A stretch of 64,000 bases of DNA, from NCBI RefSeq assembly GCF_020164745.1, contig NZ_JAIUGV010000002.1, positions 186,001 to 250,000 of the forward strand. The letters run 5' to 3'. Numbering within the stretch: position 1 is the first letter of the stretch; each line of letters begins with the position of its first letter. Made by a program: the position numbers and the translations under genes. The notes under the pieces are model-generated. The model saw only the letters and a program-made list of their open reading frames with translations. It did no database searches and was not told the origin of the DNA. The stretch comes from Mesorhizobium sp. ES1-4. Lineage in GTDB: Bacteria; Pseudomonadota; Alphaproteobacteria; Rhizobiales; Rhizobiaceae. Shown piece after piece: positions 45,711-54,327 of this stretch.

Positions 45711-46853
45711 ATGTCCCTGCCCGCCGCAATTTTCCGCAATGACGAAAGCGCGCGCCAGCTCGTTTTCGAGCGGCCCGCTGACGTTATCGTCGCGCACGAC
45801 GCCAAGGACTTCCAGGCTGCGTTACAAGCGGCGCAGGCCGCGCACGACGCCGGAAAATGGCTGGCAGGCTATTTCTCCTACGAGGCCGGTTACCTGCTCG
45901 AGCCGAAACTCGTTCCCCTGCTGCCGGGCGGGCGCCGGGCGCCACTGGTATGCCTCGGGGTCTTCGATGCTCCCGAGGAACAAGCGGTGCCGCCGCGAAG
46001 CACGCCGACCAACGGCCCGATCTTCGACGCAAGGGCGACGTGGTCGTTCGAGGATTACGAGAAACGGTTCTCCCGGCTGCACCGACATATCAGGCAAGGC
46101 GATTGCTATCAGGGCAACTTGACCTTTCCGGTGCAGGCGCAATGGTCTGGCGATCCGCTCGCCGCCTTCGACGCGCTGACCGAACGCCAGCCGGTTAAAT
46201 ACGGCGCGCTGGTCGCGCTCGGCGACCCGGTCGTTCTGTCGCGCTCGCCCGAACTGTTCTTCGAGATCGATGCCGCGGGCATGATCGAGACGCATCCGAT
46301 GAAGGGTACCGCACCGCGCGGCGCTACCAGGGATGAGGACGAGCGGCAGAAGAATTTCCTGCGCAACGACGAGAAGAACCAGGCCGAGAACCGGATGATC
46401 GTCGACCTCCTGCGCAACGACATATCGCTGATCAGCAAGGTCGGCACGCTTGAAGTGCCGGAACTGTTCCGCATCGAAACCTACCCGACCGTGCACCAGA
46501 TGGTGAGCGACGTCAGGGCCAAGCTGCTGCCCGGCCTCGGCATACGCCAAATCTTCGCGGCGCTGTTTCCGTGCGGCTCGATCACCGGCGCGCCAAAAAT
46601 CCGCGCCATGGAGATCCTGCACGATCTGGAGGGCACGCCCCGCGACGTCTATTGCGGCGCCATCGGCTGGATCGCACCTGGCGGCACGATGCGCTTTTCG
46701 GTGGCGATCCGTACCATCTCGCTCTTTGCCAGCGGCGAGGCCGTCTACAATGTCGGCGGCGGCATCGTCTTCGATTCGGTCGCCGAACAGGAGTATCAGG
46801 AGTGTCTGCTGAAAGCCCGCTTCGCGACGGGGACCCCGCCGATTTCGAGCTGA
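45711..46853 (+). CDS. pabB: Aminodeoxychorismate synthase component I
   Basis: This 380-residue chorismate-binding enzyme makes aminodeoxychorismate from chorismate and ammonia for folate synthesis. Conserved parts include THPMKGTAPRG, NRMIVDLLRNDISLI, PCGSITGAPKIRAMEILHDL, and GAIGWIAPGG with the late FSVAIRTI. The N-terminal region is shorter than in TrpE. The start at 45711 follows typical initiation spacing. The pabC gene begins inside its 3' end with a 52-base overlap. Confidence 0.9.
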   Translation: MSLPAAIFRNDESARQLVFERPADVIVAHDAKDFQAALQAAQAAHDAGKWLAGYFSYEAGYLLEPKLVPLLPGGRRAPLVCLGVFDAPEEQAVPPRSTPTNGPIFDARATWSFEDYEKRFSRLHRHIRQGDCYQGNLTFPVQAQWSGDPLAAFDALTERQPVKYGALVALGDPVVLSRSPELFFEIDAAGMIETHPMKGTAPRGATRDEDERQKNFLRNDEKNQAENRMIVDLLRNDISLISKVGTLEVPELFRIETYPTVHQMVSDVRAKLLPGLGIRQIFAALFPCGSITGAPKIRAMEILHDLEGTPRDVYCGAIGWIAPGGTMRFSVAIRTISLFASGEAVYNVGGGIVFDSVAEQEYQECLLKARFATGTPPISS

Positions 46854-47464
46854 TCGAGACCATGCGCTGGGAACCCGCCTCGGGCTTCCTGCGCCTCGAT
46901 CGCCATCTTGCGCGCCTCCATGGCTCGGCGGTGGAACTGGGCTTCAGTTACGATCCCCAAAGGGTCGGCGAGGCGCTGAGCTGCGCGGTCGACCGATCCC
47001 CCATCGCCATGCGCACGCGGCTCGCTCTGTCGCGCAATGGCGAGGCCAATGCCTCGGCGCAGCCTTATGAACCGCTTGCCGCCGACAAGGTGTGGGCGCT
47101 GCGGCTGGCACGGACGCGGCTCGATTCAGGCAACATGCTGCTGCGCCACAAGACCAGCCGGCGGCAGCTCTACAGCCATGCCCGCTCCGAATATCTCATC
47201 ACCCAGGCCGATGAGGTGCTGCTGGCCAATGAGCGCGGCGAGATCTGCGAAGGCACGATAACCAATGTCTTCGCCGATTTCGGCAACGGCATCCTGGCGA
47301 CGCCCCGGCTCGATTGCGGCCTGCTGCCTGGCGTATTGCGCGCGGTGCTTCTGGATGAAGGCCGCGCCACTGAAGCAATCTACAGCTTGGATGACCTGAA
47401 ATCCGCCAAGGCGCTGTTCGTCGGCAATTCGCTGCGCGGCCTGATCCCGGCGAGGCTGGCCTGA
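46802..47464 (+). CDS. pabC: Aminodeoxychorismate lyase, class IV aminotransferase fold
   Basis: This 220-residue PLP enzyme of fold type IV releases p-aminobenzoate and pyruvate. The lysine of LLRHKTSRR is the PLP Schiff-base residue. EGTITNVFADF and TPRLDCGLLPGVLRAVLLDE are family hallmarks. A GTG start at 46802 with AGGA just upstream gives a protein beginning VSAESPLRDGDPADFELIET; an ATG at 46862 is a shorter alternative. It overlaps pabB by 52 bases, so the two are translated together. Confidence 0.85.
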   Translation: MSAESPLRDGDPADFELIETMRWEPASGFLRLDRHLARLHGSAVELGFSYDPQRVGEALSCAVDRSPIAMRTRLALSRNGEANASAQPYEPLAADKVWALRLARTRLDSGNMLLRHKTSRRQLYSHARSEYLITQADEVLLANERGEICEGTITNVFADFGNGILATPRLDCGLLPGVLRAVLLDEGRATEAIYSLDDLKSAKALFVGNSLRGLIPARLA

Positions 47465-47479
47465 CAGGCGGCTTGGAGA

Positions 47480-48427
47480 ATGCGACAGTCGGAAATGAGT
47501 CTTCGCCAGCCCACCCATACGCCCTATGACGGCTCCTCGAAACTCTTCACCATCGGGCTGAAGCCGCTCGACCCCGCGGACTGGATCGAGATCGACGACC
47601 ATCTGCCGGCATATCTCGCCGAGAAGCGCCGGCTCTATGGCGAAATCCCCGAGCGCGTCTTCGTCGAGGAGGACGGCACGCGCGCTGCCCAGCAAGAGAT
47701 GCTCGACTTGCTCAGCGCCTACCTGCCGGAAAGATTTCCCGACACCCACCGGCGCAGCCATGCGGGCGTCGCGGTCGTGGGCGCGACGAACCGTCCCGCC
47801 ATCTCTGCCAGTCTCGCCGGCGCTCCCCTGGTCGCGGCCTCGCTGCTGGTCCAGGAAGACCTGATCCTCATGCGCCGTGACGACAGCGGCTGGCGCCTGG
47901 CCGCGGGTTCGCTGTGCTTCCCCTCGTCCTGGGCGCTCACCGAAAAATTCGGCAAGCCGCTGCAGCAGATCCACGAGCCGGTGCCGGGCTTCGGCCCGGG
48001 CACCAGGCCGGCCGATCTCATCAACCGGATGTTCGATGGCCTGCAGGGCCAGGCGGTCGAGCGCTACAACTGGTCGATCCAATCAGGCGATGCGCTCTAC
48101 CATCCACTGTCCAATGTCGAGCGCATCGACCGCGCCACCAGCCGGCCGACGCGTTTCCCCGACGGTGACGTGAAGGCGCATGCCTTCATCCGCGTCGAGC
48201 GTCAGACGCTACGCAAACTGCCCGCCTCGCGCGATATCCTGTTCACCATCCGCATCCACCTCGACCCGATCGCCGTGCTGGCGCGGCACCCGGACCGGTC
48301 GACGCTGGCGGCATCCTTCGCCGCCCAGCTCGACGCGCTCGATAGCGCCCAGCTCGACTACAAGGGCCTGACGTCGGATCGCGATCGGCTGGTCGCTGTC
48401 CTTAACCACATGGCCAAGGACGCGTAG
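47480..48427 (+). CDS. DUF3445 family protein, heme-dependent oxidative N-demethylase-like
   Basis: This roughly 315-residue protein matches the DUF3445 family, which includes heme-binding dimethylamine-type oxidative demethylases. The pattern LVQEDLILMRRDDSGWRLAA, SLCFPSSWALTEKFGKPL and IHEPVPGF, then RVERQTLRKLPASRDILFTI, is characteristic. The start at 47480 or the ATG five codons later is possible. It follows pabC by 15 bases but has no known role in folate synthesis. Confidence 0.8.
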   Translation: MRQSEMSLRQPTHTPYDGSSKLFTIGLKPLDPADWIEIDDHLPAYLAEKRRLYGEIPERVFVEEDGTRAAQQEMLDLLSAYLPERFPDTHRRSHAGVAVVGATNRPAISASLAGAPLVAASLLVQEDLILMRRDDSGWRLAAGSLCFPSSWALTEKFGKPLQQIHEPVPGFGPGTRPADLINRMFDGLQGQAVERYNWSIQSGDALYHPLSNVERIDRATSRPTRFPDGDVKAHAFIRVERQTLRKLPASRDILFTIRIHLDPIAVLARHPDRSTLAASFAAQLDALDSAQLDYKGLTSDRDRLVAVLNHMAKDA

Positions 48428-48499
48428 TCGCGGGTTGGCGCTTTTCGCTGGTTTATGACAATGATCTGTGATGTAGCGCATGGCCGTTGGGCGAAAATG

Positions 48500-48562
48500 C
48501 CCGGCTTTTGCACGTAGTTGCCCAGCTTTTGCACGTAGTTGCCCAGCTTTTGCACGCAGTTG
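48500..48562. repeat. Three tandem 21-bp repeats upstream of homospermidine synthase
   Basis: Three 21-bp units at 48500-48520, 48521-48541 and 48542-48562 share the core CAGCTTTTGCACGTAGTTGC with one or two substitutions each. The repeat ends 17 bases before the homospermidine synthase ATG and just before its GGAG ribosome site, so it lies in the leader or promoter. Confidence 0.9.
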
Positions 48563-48579
48563 AAGGAGTGCTCGATAAA

Positions 48580-50025
48580 ATGGCGAATGAAAACTGGCCC
48601 GTTTACGGTGAGATCACCGGCCCCGTGGTGATGATCGGCTTTGGCTCGATCGGACGCGGGACGCTGCCGCTCATCGAACGCCATTTCAAGTTCGACAAGT
48701 CGCGCATGACGGTCCTCGACCCGCGCGATACCGATCGCAAGCTGCTCGACGAGCGCGGCATCGCCTTCGTCCAGGAAGCGGTGACCGAGAAGAACTACAA
48801 GAAGCTTTTGACGCCGCTTCTGACCAATGGCGGCGGCCAGGGCTTCTGCGTCAACCTGTCGGTCGACACCGGCTCGGTGGACCTGATGCGGCTCTGCCGC
48901 AAGCTCGGCGTGCTTTACATCGACACCGTCGTCGAGCCGTGGCTTGGTTTCTACTTCGACGCCAAGGCCGACAATGCCAGCCGCACCAACTATGCGCTGC
49001 GCGAAGCGCTGATCAAGGAAAAGCACGACAAGCCAGGCGGCGCGACGGCGGTCTCCACCTGCGGTGCCAATCCCGGCATGGTGTCCTGGTTCGTCAAGCA
49101 GGCGCTGGTCAATCTCGCCACCGATCTCGGCATGGAGTTCTCCGAGCCTGCGCAGGAAGACCGCGAGGGCTGGGCCAAGCTGATGAAGAAGGCCGGCGTC
49201 AAGGGCATCCACATCGCCGAGCGCGATACCCAGCGCACCAAGAAGCCCAAGCCGATGGATGTGTTCTGGAACACCTGGTCGGTCGAAGGCTTCATCTCCG
49301 AGGGACTGCAGCCCGCGGAGCTCGGCTGGGGCACCCACGAAAAATGGATGCCCAAGAACGGCAAGAAGCACAAGCACGGCTCCAAGGCGGCGATCTATCT
49401 GGAGCAGCCCGGCGCCAACACGCGCGTGCGCTCCTGGTGCCCAACGCCGGGCGCGCAGTATGGCCTGCTGGTGACGCACAACGAGGCGATCTCGATCGCC
49501 GATTTCTTCACCGTGCGCTCCAGGAAGGGCAAGGTTCAATACCGCCCCACCTGCCACTACGCCTATCATCCCTGCAATGATGCCATGCTGTCGCTCGACG
49601 AGATGTTCGGTGCCGCCGGCAAGCCGCAGCCGGAGCACCACGTGCTCGACGAGAACGAGCTGGTCGACGGTGTCGACGAGCTCGGCGTCCTGCTCTACGG
49701 ACACGACAAGAATGCCTACTGGTACGGTTCCCAGCTGTCGCTCGCCGAGGCGCGCAAGCTGGCCCCCTATCAGAACGCCACCGGCATGCAGGTCACCTCG
49801 GCGGTTCTGGCCGGCATGGTCTGGGCCCTGGAAAATCCGGCAGCCGGCATCGTCGAGGCCGACGAGATGGACTACAGGCGCTGCCTGGACGTGCAGTCGC
49901 CATATCTCGGACCAGTCAAGGGCTACTATACCGACTGGACGCCGCTCGACCGGCGACCGGGCCTCTTCCCGGAGGACCTCGACCGCAGCGATCCGTGGCA
50001 ATTCCGCAACATCCTCGTCCGATAG
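48580..50025 (+). CDS. hss: Homospermidine synthase
   Basis: This 481-residue enzyme joins two putrescine units (or putrescine plus spermidine) to give homospermidine, the main long polyamine of rhizobia. The NAD-binding loop is GFGSIGRG (20-27). The saccharopine-dehydrogenase-like fold continues through STCGANPGMVSWFVKQALVN and the C-terminal half. The start at 48580 is chosen because GGAG lies upstream and the conserved sequence begins there. In-frame codons further upstream are the repeat. It uses putrescine from the decarboxylase encoded at 23733-24866. Confidence 0.94.
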   Translation: MANENWPVYGEITGPVVMIGFGSIGRGTLPLIERHFKFDKSRMTVLDPRDTDRKLLDERGIAFVQEAVTEKNYKKLLTPLLTNGGGQGFCVNLSVDTGSVDLMRLCRKLGVLYIDTVVEPWLGFYFDAKADNASRTNYALREALIKEKHDKPGGATAVSTCGANPGMVSWFVKQALVNLATDLGMEFSEPAQEDREGWAKLMKKAGVKGIHIAERDTQRTKKPKPMDVFWNTWSVEGFISEGLQPAELGWGTHEKWMPKNGKKHKHGSKAAIYLEQPGANTRVRSWCPTPGAQYGLLVTHNEAISIADFFTVRSRKGKVQYRPTCHYAYHPCNDAMLSLDEMFGAAGKPQPEHHVLDENELVDGVDELGVLLYGHDKNAYWYGSQLSLAEARKLAPYQNATGMQVTSAVLAGMVWALENPAAGIVEADEMDYRRCLDVQSPYLGPVKGYYTDWTPLDRRPGLFPEDLDRSDPWQFRNILVR

Positions 50026-50212
50026 CACCCCGCGCACCCTGCGCCATTGCCTTGCAATCGCCCGGAAATCGGGCGATTGAAAGGATGCGGCCTGGAGTGG
50101 CGATACGCGTCCCATTGGACGCTTGGAGTCTACCCCAGCACTTTGGACGTTCGCGTCGCGCTTCCCAGAAATCGGCTGATTTTTGGACCGACGCGTTTGG
50201 AGAGGATTTCAT

Positions 50213-50590
50213 ATGACTATTGCGCGCAAGTTTCTTTCGATGGGCATGGCGGGCGCGGTTGCCTCGATGCTCGCTGCCTGTGCCACCAGCGGCCCCGACA
50301 TGCCGCCGATGGCAGCCGCGCCGAAAGGCGTCGAGGGCTCCTGGATCGACGCCAAGGGCACCGGCCTGTCGACCTTCAACGGCGGTAAGTTCACGACCGT
50401 CGCCACCGACACCGGCCAGAAGCTTGCCGATGGCAGCTACACGATGACCGGCGCGACGTCGGTGCAGATCAACGGCACCTCGCTGATCCGCCAGACCGGT
50501 GTCAGCTTCAACTGCCTGCTGGTATCCACCAGCCAGCTCAACTGCACCAGTTCATCCGGCCAGAATTTCGTGCTGACGCGGCGCGTCTGA
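50213..50590 (+). CDS. omp10: Omp10-like outer-membrane lipoprotein
   Basis: This 125-residue lipoprotein has a signal sequence with a lipobox (MLAAC, lipidated Cys near residue 23). The mature part contains KGVEGSWIDAKGTGLSTFNG, TDTGQKLADGSYTM, and two cysteines in FNCLLVSTSQLNCTSSSG. The sequence closely matches Omp10 of Brucella. The ATG at 50213 lies at the start of the signal; a GGAGAG site is close before it. It has its own terminator. Confidence 0.88.
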   Translation: MTIARKFLSMGMAGAVASMLAACATSGPDMPPMAAAPKGVEGSWIDAKGTGLSTFNGGKFTTVATDTGQKLADGSYTMTGATSVQINGTSLIRQTGVSFNCLLVSTSQLNCTSSSGQNFVLTRRV

Positions 50591-50615
50591 ACCAGCGACG
50601 TTCGCATTACAAAGA

Positions 50616-50645
50616 AACGGCGGCCGCTCGGTCGCCGTTTTTTTT
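50616..50645 (+). terminator. Rho-independent terminator of omp10
   Basis: AACGGCG and CGCCGTT flank GCCGCTCGGT, followed by seven or more T residues. Confidence 0.85.
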
Positions 50646-50646
50646 C

Positions 50647-50814
50647 GCAAACACCCCGGGGTTTGCGTCAGCAAATACCTCTGGTTTTGAGTCAGCAAAT
50701 ACCTCTGGTTTTGCGTCAGCAAATACCTCTGGTTTTGCGCTAGCAAACAGCTCGGGTTTTGCGTCAGCAAATACCCCGGGTTTTGCGCCAGCAAACAGCT
50801 CGGCATTTCCGCTT
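50647..50814. repeat. Seven imperfect tandem 24-bp repeats
   Basis: Units begin at 50647, 50671, 50695, 50719, 50743, 50767 and 50791; the last is degraded. Each has the pattern GCAAA, then TACCTCTGG or ACCCCGGG-like sequence, then TTTTGCGTCA. At each junction TTTGC-N4-GCAAA makes a small perfect inverted repeat. On the minus strand it could encode repeats of YLLTQNQR, but no gene is supported. Confidence 0.9.
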
Positions 50815-50917
50815 GCGTCAGCCGCAATGCGATGGGAACATGATCAAAAACACCGCCTGTTATATCCCAGTCAAGCAAGCGCGTTAGACGCCTCTGATCA
50901 GCCATCGGGAGACGAAG

Positions 50918-53062
50918 ATGAAGAAGCTTGCCGCCATTGCCGTCCTTTCCGCTTCGGCGCTTGGCCTGTCGTCCGGCGTATCCTTTGCCGACTACACACT
51001 GAATATCTTGCACATCAATGACTGGCACAGCCGCATCGAGGGCAACAACAAATATGAATCGACCTGCTCTGCCGAGGAGGAGACCAAGGGCGAATGCATC
51101 GGCGGCGCCGGCCGGCTGATCACGGCGATCGCCCAGGAACGCAAGAAATTGGAAGGCCAGAACGTGCTGCTGCTGAGCGCCGGCGACAATTTCCAAGGCT
51201 CACTGTTCTACACGACCTACAAGGGCAAGGTCGAAGGCGAGTTCCTCAATGACATGAAATTCGACGCCATGGCGCTCGGCAACCACGAATTCGACGACGG
51301 CGAAGCGGCACTGGCGCCGTTCCTCGACATGATCAAGTTCCCCGTGCTCGGCGCCAACGTCAAGGCCAACGCCCAGTCCAAACTCGGCGACCGCGTCAAG
51401 CCGTCGATCGTGGTCGAGGTCGGCGGCCAGAAGATCGGCATCATCGGCGCCGTCACCAACGACACGCCCGAACTCGCCTCCCCCGGCCCCAACATCACCA
51501 TCGAGAACGACGTCAAGTCGATCACGGCGGAGGTGGAGAAGTTGAAGGCGCAGGGCGTCAACAAGATCATCGCCGTGACCCATATCGGCTATAACAGGGA
51601 ACGCGACGTCATTGCCAAGATCCCTGGCATCGACGTCGTGGTCGGCGGCCACAGCCACACGCTTCTGTCCAACACCGATCCGAAGGCGGCTGGCCCCTAC
51701 CCGACGATGGTCGACAATCCGGACGGCTACAAGGTGCCGGTGGTGCAGGCGGCGTCCTATTCGAAATATCTCGGCGAGTTCAAAGTGGTGTTCGACGACA
51801 ATGGCGTCGTCAAATCGGCGAGCGGCGACCCGATCTATCTCGACAAATCGATCACGCCCGATCCCGCGGTGCTCGCCCGCATCAAGGAACTCGGCGCACC
51901 GATCGAGGCCCTGAAGAACAAGGAAGTGGCAGAGACCACCGACGTGATCGACGGCAGCCGCGAAAGTTGCCGCGCCAAGGAATGCGCGATGGGCAACCTC
52001 GTCTCCGATGCCATCCTCGATTGCGTCAAGGGACAGGGCGTCGAGATCGTCATCTCCAACGGCGGCGGCCTGCGCGCCTCGATCGACAAAGGCATCGTCA
52101 CCATGGGCGAGGTGCTGACCGTGCTGCCGTTCCAGAACACGCTGGCGACCTTCCAGATTTCCGGCAAGGACCTCGTCGCCGGCCTCGAAAGCGGGCTCAG
52201 CCAGATCGAGGACGGCGCCGGCCGCTTCCCGCAGGTGGCGGGCATCAAATATTCCTTCGACAAGTCGGTCGCGCCCAATGCCGGCCGTGTCAAATCCGTG
52301 GAGGTGATGGAGAACGGCGCCTGGACGCCGATCAACCCGGACAAGGACTACCTGGTCGCCACCAACAATTACGTGCGCCAGGGCGGCGACGGCTACAAGG
52401 TCTTCGCCGAAAAGGCCAAGAACGCCTATGATTACGGCCCCGGTCTCGAAACGGTTGTCGCCGACTATCTCAGCGCCCACCGCCCCTACACGCCCAAGCT
52501 CGACGGCCGCATCACCGAAATCGCCGCGACGACAGCGGCAGCTCCCGCAACCGAACCAGCCAAACCGGCCGAAACGGCTCCCGCGACTCCGGCACCAGCC
52601 GATGCCGCCAACCCGGCGGAACCGGCAAAGTCCGCCGATGCTGCGCCTGCAATGCCGGACCTGCCCGCCAATTCAGGCGATATCGCCAACACGCCGCCGG
52701 CCATGTCGACAGAGGGAGCGCCTGCTCCGACCGCTCCTGCCCCGGCAAAGCCCGCCGAACCCGCGCCCGCGCCAGCCGAACCGGCAAAGCCAGCCGAGGC
52801 CGCTCCTGCCCCCGTTGCACCAGCTCCGGTCGAACCGGCAAAGCCCGCCGAACCCGCACCCGCGCCAGCCGAACCGGCAAAGCCAGCCGAGGCCGCACCG
52901 TCCGGGAGCAGCCATGTCATCATTGCCGGCGATACCTACTGGGATTTGGCGAAGAAGGCCTATGGCGACGCGACCAAATGGAAAGTCATCTATGAAGCCA
53001 ACCAGGGTCAAAGACCCCACCGGCTTGTCCCCGGCGAGACGCTCACCATCCCGGCGAAGTAA
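50918..53062 (+). CDS. Periplasmic 5'-nucleotidase/UDP-sugar hydrolase with Pro-rich linker and LysM domain
   Basis: This 714-residue exported protein has a signal peptide (MKKLAAIAVLSASALGLSSG). The metallophosphoesterase domain contains ILHINDWHSRIEG, LLSAGDNFQG, ALGNHEFDDG and GGHSHTLL. The 5_nucleotid_C domain (NGGGLRASIDKG, FQNTLATFQISGKDLVAGLE) ends near residue 530. A repeat-rich linker of roughly 125 residues (AKPAEPAPAPAEPAKP) follows, then a C-terminal LysM (SHVIIAGDTYWDLAKKAYGD) that may bind peptidoglycan. Nucleotide recycling in the periplasm is likely. Confidence 0.88.
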   Translation: MKKLAAIAVLSASALGLSSGVSFADYTLNILHINDWHSRIEGNNKYESTCSAEEETKGECIGGAGRLITAIAQERKKLEGQNVLLLSAGDNFQGSLFYTTYKGKVEGEFLNDMKFDAMALGNHEFDDGEAALAPFLDMIKFPVLGANVKANAQSKLGDRVKPSIVVEVGGQKIGIIGAVTNDTPELASPGPNITIENDVKSITAEVEKLKAQGVNKIIAVTHIGYNRERDVIAKIPGIDVVVGGHSHTLLSNTDPKAAGPYPTMVDNPDGYKVPVVQAASYSKYLGEFKVVFDDNGVVKSASGDPIYLDKSITPDPAVLARIKELGAPIEALKNKEVAETTDVIDGSRESCRAKECAMGNLVSDAILDCVKGQGVEIVISNGGGLRASIDKGIVTMGEVLTVLPFQNTLATFQISGKDLVAGLESGLSQIEDGAGRFPQVAGIKYSFDKSVAPNAGRVKSVEVMENGAWTPINPDKDYLVATNNYVRQGGDGYKVFAEKAKNAYDYGPGLETVVADYLSAHRPYTPKLDGRITEIAATTAAAPATEPAKPAETAPATPAPADAANPAEPAKSADAAPAMPDLPANSGDIANTPPAMSTEGAPAPTAPAPAKPAEPAPAPAEPAKPAEAAPAPVAPAPVEPAKPAEPAPAPAEPAKPAEAAPSGSSHVIIAGDTYWDLAKKAYGDATKWKVIYEANQGQRPHRLVPGETLTIPAK
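52742..52898 (+). repeat. Duplicated unit in the linker of the nucleotidase gene
   Basis: A unit of about 63 bp starting CCGGCAAAGCCCGCCGAACC occurs at about 52742-52804 and 52835-52898, a 93-bp (31-codon) offset. It encodes the AKPAEPAPAPAEPAKP segments. Confidence 0.75.
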
Positions 53063-53082
53063 CGTCGCTGGCTTTCCCACGA

Positions 53083-53120
53083 AACACCCATCCCGGAAAC
53101 CGGGGCGGGTGTTCTGTTTT
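53083..53120 (+). terminator. Rho-independent terminator of the nucleotidase gene
   Basis: AACACCC, TCCCGG, loop AAA, CCGGGG and GGGTGTT form a long stem, followed by CTGTTTT. Confidence 0.85.
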
Positions 53121-53208
53121 CGGCCGGAGACGCTATAAGGTGCGGCCAGACGCGACATTGAAAACCGGCGCGCCGTCGCTAGGTTCACGCCGTGCCCGGA
53201 GATCCCTG

Positions 53209-54273
53209 ATGTCGCTTTCCACCCCTGTCGTTACCGAGGCCGCGAAGGCGGCTGGCCCGCTGCCTGCCGGACATCCGCCGGTCAAGGCTGGCAAGATCGG
53301 CGTCGTGCTGGTCAATCTCGGCACGCCCGACGGTACCGACTTCAAGCCGATGTGGCGCTATCTCAGGGAATTCCTGTCCGATCCGCGCGTTATCGAACTC
53401 AACAAGGCGGTCTGGTATCCCATCCTTTATGGGCTGGTACTCACCACCCGGCCCAAGAAGTCCGGCGCCAACTATGCCAGGATCTGGAACCAGGAGAAGA
53501 ACGAGTCGCCGCTGCGCACCTACACGCGCGCCCAGTCCGAAAAGCTGGCCGGGGCGCTGAGCGACCTGCCCAATGTCGTCGTCGCTTGGGCGATGCGCTA
53601 CGGCAATCCGTCCACCGCCAGCGTCGCCGAAAGGCTGGCCGCGCAGGGCTGCGACCGCATCCTTTCGTTCCCGCTCTATCCGCAGTATTCGGCAACGACG
53701 ACCGCCACCGCCAACGACCAGTTATTCCGGGCGCTTATGAAGATGCGAGCGGCCCCTGCCGTCCGCAGCGTGCCGCCCTATTATGATGAGCCTGTCTACA
53801 TCGAGGCTCTTGCCAGCTCGATCGAACGGCACCTGGCGACGCTCGATTTCGAGCCAGAGATGGTCATTGCCTCCTATCACGGCATCCCAAAACCCTATTT
53901 TGAAAAGGGCGATCCATACCACTGCCATTGCCTGAAGACGACGCGGCTGCTGCGCGACCGGCTTGGCTGGGACCAGAACAAGCTCATCACCACTTTTCAG
54001 TCGCGCTTTGGGGCGCAGGAGTGGCTGCAGCCCTACACCGACAAGACGGTGGAGAAACTGGCCAGGGACGGCGTCAAATCGATCGCCATCGTCAATCCCG
54101 GCTTTTCCGTCGACTGCATCGAGACGCTGGACGAGATCGGCCGCGAGGCAGCCGAGACCTTCCATCATGCCGGTGGCGAAAACTTTGCCCATATCCCTTG
54201 CCTCAACGACAGCGCCGAAGGCATGGCGGTGATCGAGGCGATGGTGCGGCGCGAATTGTCAGGCTGGGCCTGA
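53209..54273 (+). CDS. hemH: Ferrochelatase
   Basis: This 354-residue enzyme inserts iron into protoporphyrin IX to complete heme. Typical segments are VVLVNLGTPDGTDFKPMWRY, LSFPLYPQYSATTT and the catalytic His in MVIASYHGIPKPYFEKGDP, then HCLKTTRLL. The ATG at 53209 follows GGAGATCC; an upstream in-frame extension has no conserved sequence. Other heme-synthesis genes are not adjacent. Confidence 0.94.
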   Translation: MSLSTPVVTEAAKAAGPLPAGHPPVKAGKIGVVLVNLGTPDGTDFKPMWRYLREFLSDPRVIELNKAVWYPILYGLVLTTRPKKSGANYARIWNQEKNESPLRTYTRAQSEKLAGALSDLPNVVVAWAMRYGNPSTASVAERLAAQGCDRILSFPLYPQYSATTTATANDQLFRALMKMRAAPAVRSVPPYYDEPVYIEALASSIERHLATLDFEPEMVIASYHGIPKPYFEKGDPYHCHCLKTTRLLRDRLGWDQNKLITTFQSRFGAQEWLQPYTDKTVEKLARDGVKSIAIVNPGFSVDCIETLDEIGREAAETFHHAGGENFAHIPCLNDSAEGMAVIEAMVRRELSGWA

Positions 54274-54327
54274 CGCCGGAACCACCGCCACTTCCGGGGC
54301 GTTGAAGCGCACCCTCCGGAGAATTCG

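Larger units (their letters stand above)
50591..50917 (+). other. 327-bp gap with terminator and tandem repeats
   Basis: The gap between omp10 and the 5'-nucleotidase gene holds a terminator (50616-50645) and seven tandem 24-bp repeats (50647-50814), then about 100 bases that must contain the nucleotidase promoter. I see no clear -35/-10 pair there. Confidence 0.6.

Noticed and set aside
48487..48579. N-terminal extension of homospermidine synthase through the 21-bp repeats
   Set aside because: It would need a TTG start without a ribosome site, whereas the ATG at 48580 has GGAG and begins the conserved sequence.
48358..50115. Antisense frame over homospermidine synthase
   Set aside because: The sense strand encodes a complete conserved enzyme; the antisense product has no known motif.
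50552..51196. Minus-strand frame with YLLTQNQR-type peptide repeats
   Set aside because: The repeats come from the 24-bp DNA array. The frame runs over omp10's end and the nucleotidase start and has no initiation signal.
52500..52910. Possible CRISPR-like or minisatellite array in the nucleotidase gene
   Set aside because: The repeats are codon-level Pro/Ala repeats within one open frame, with no spacers of constant size.
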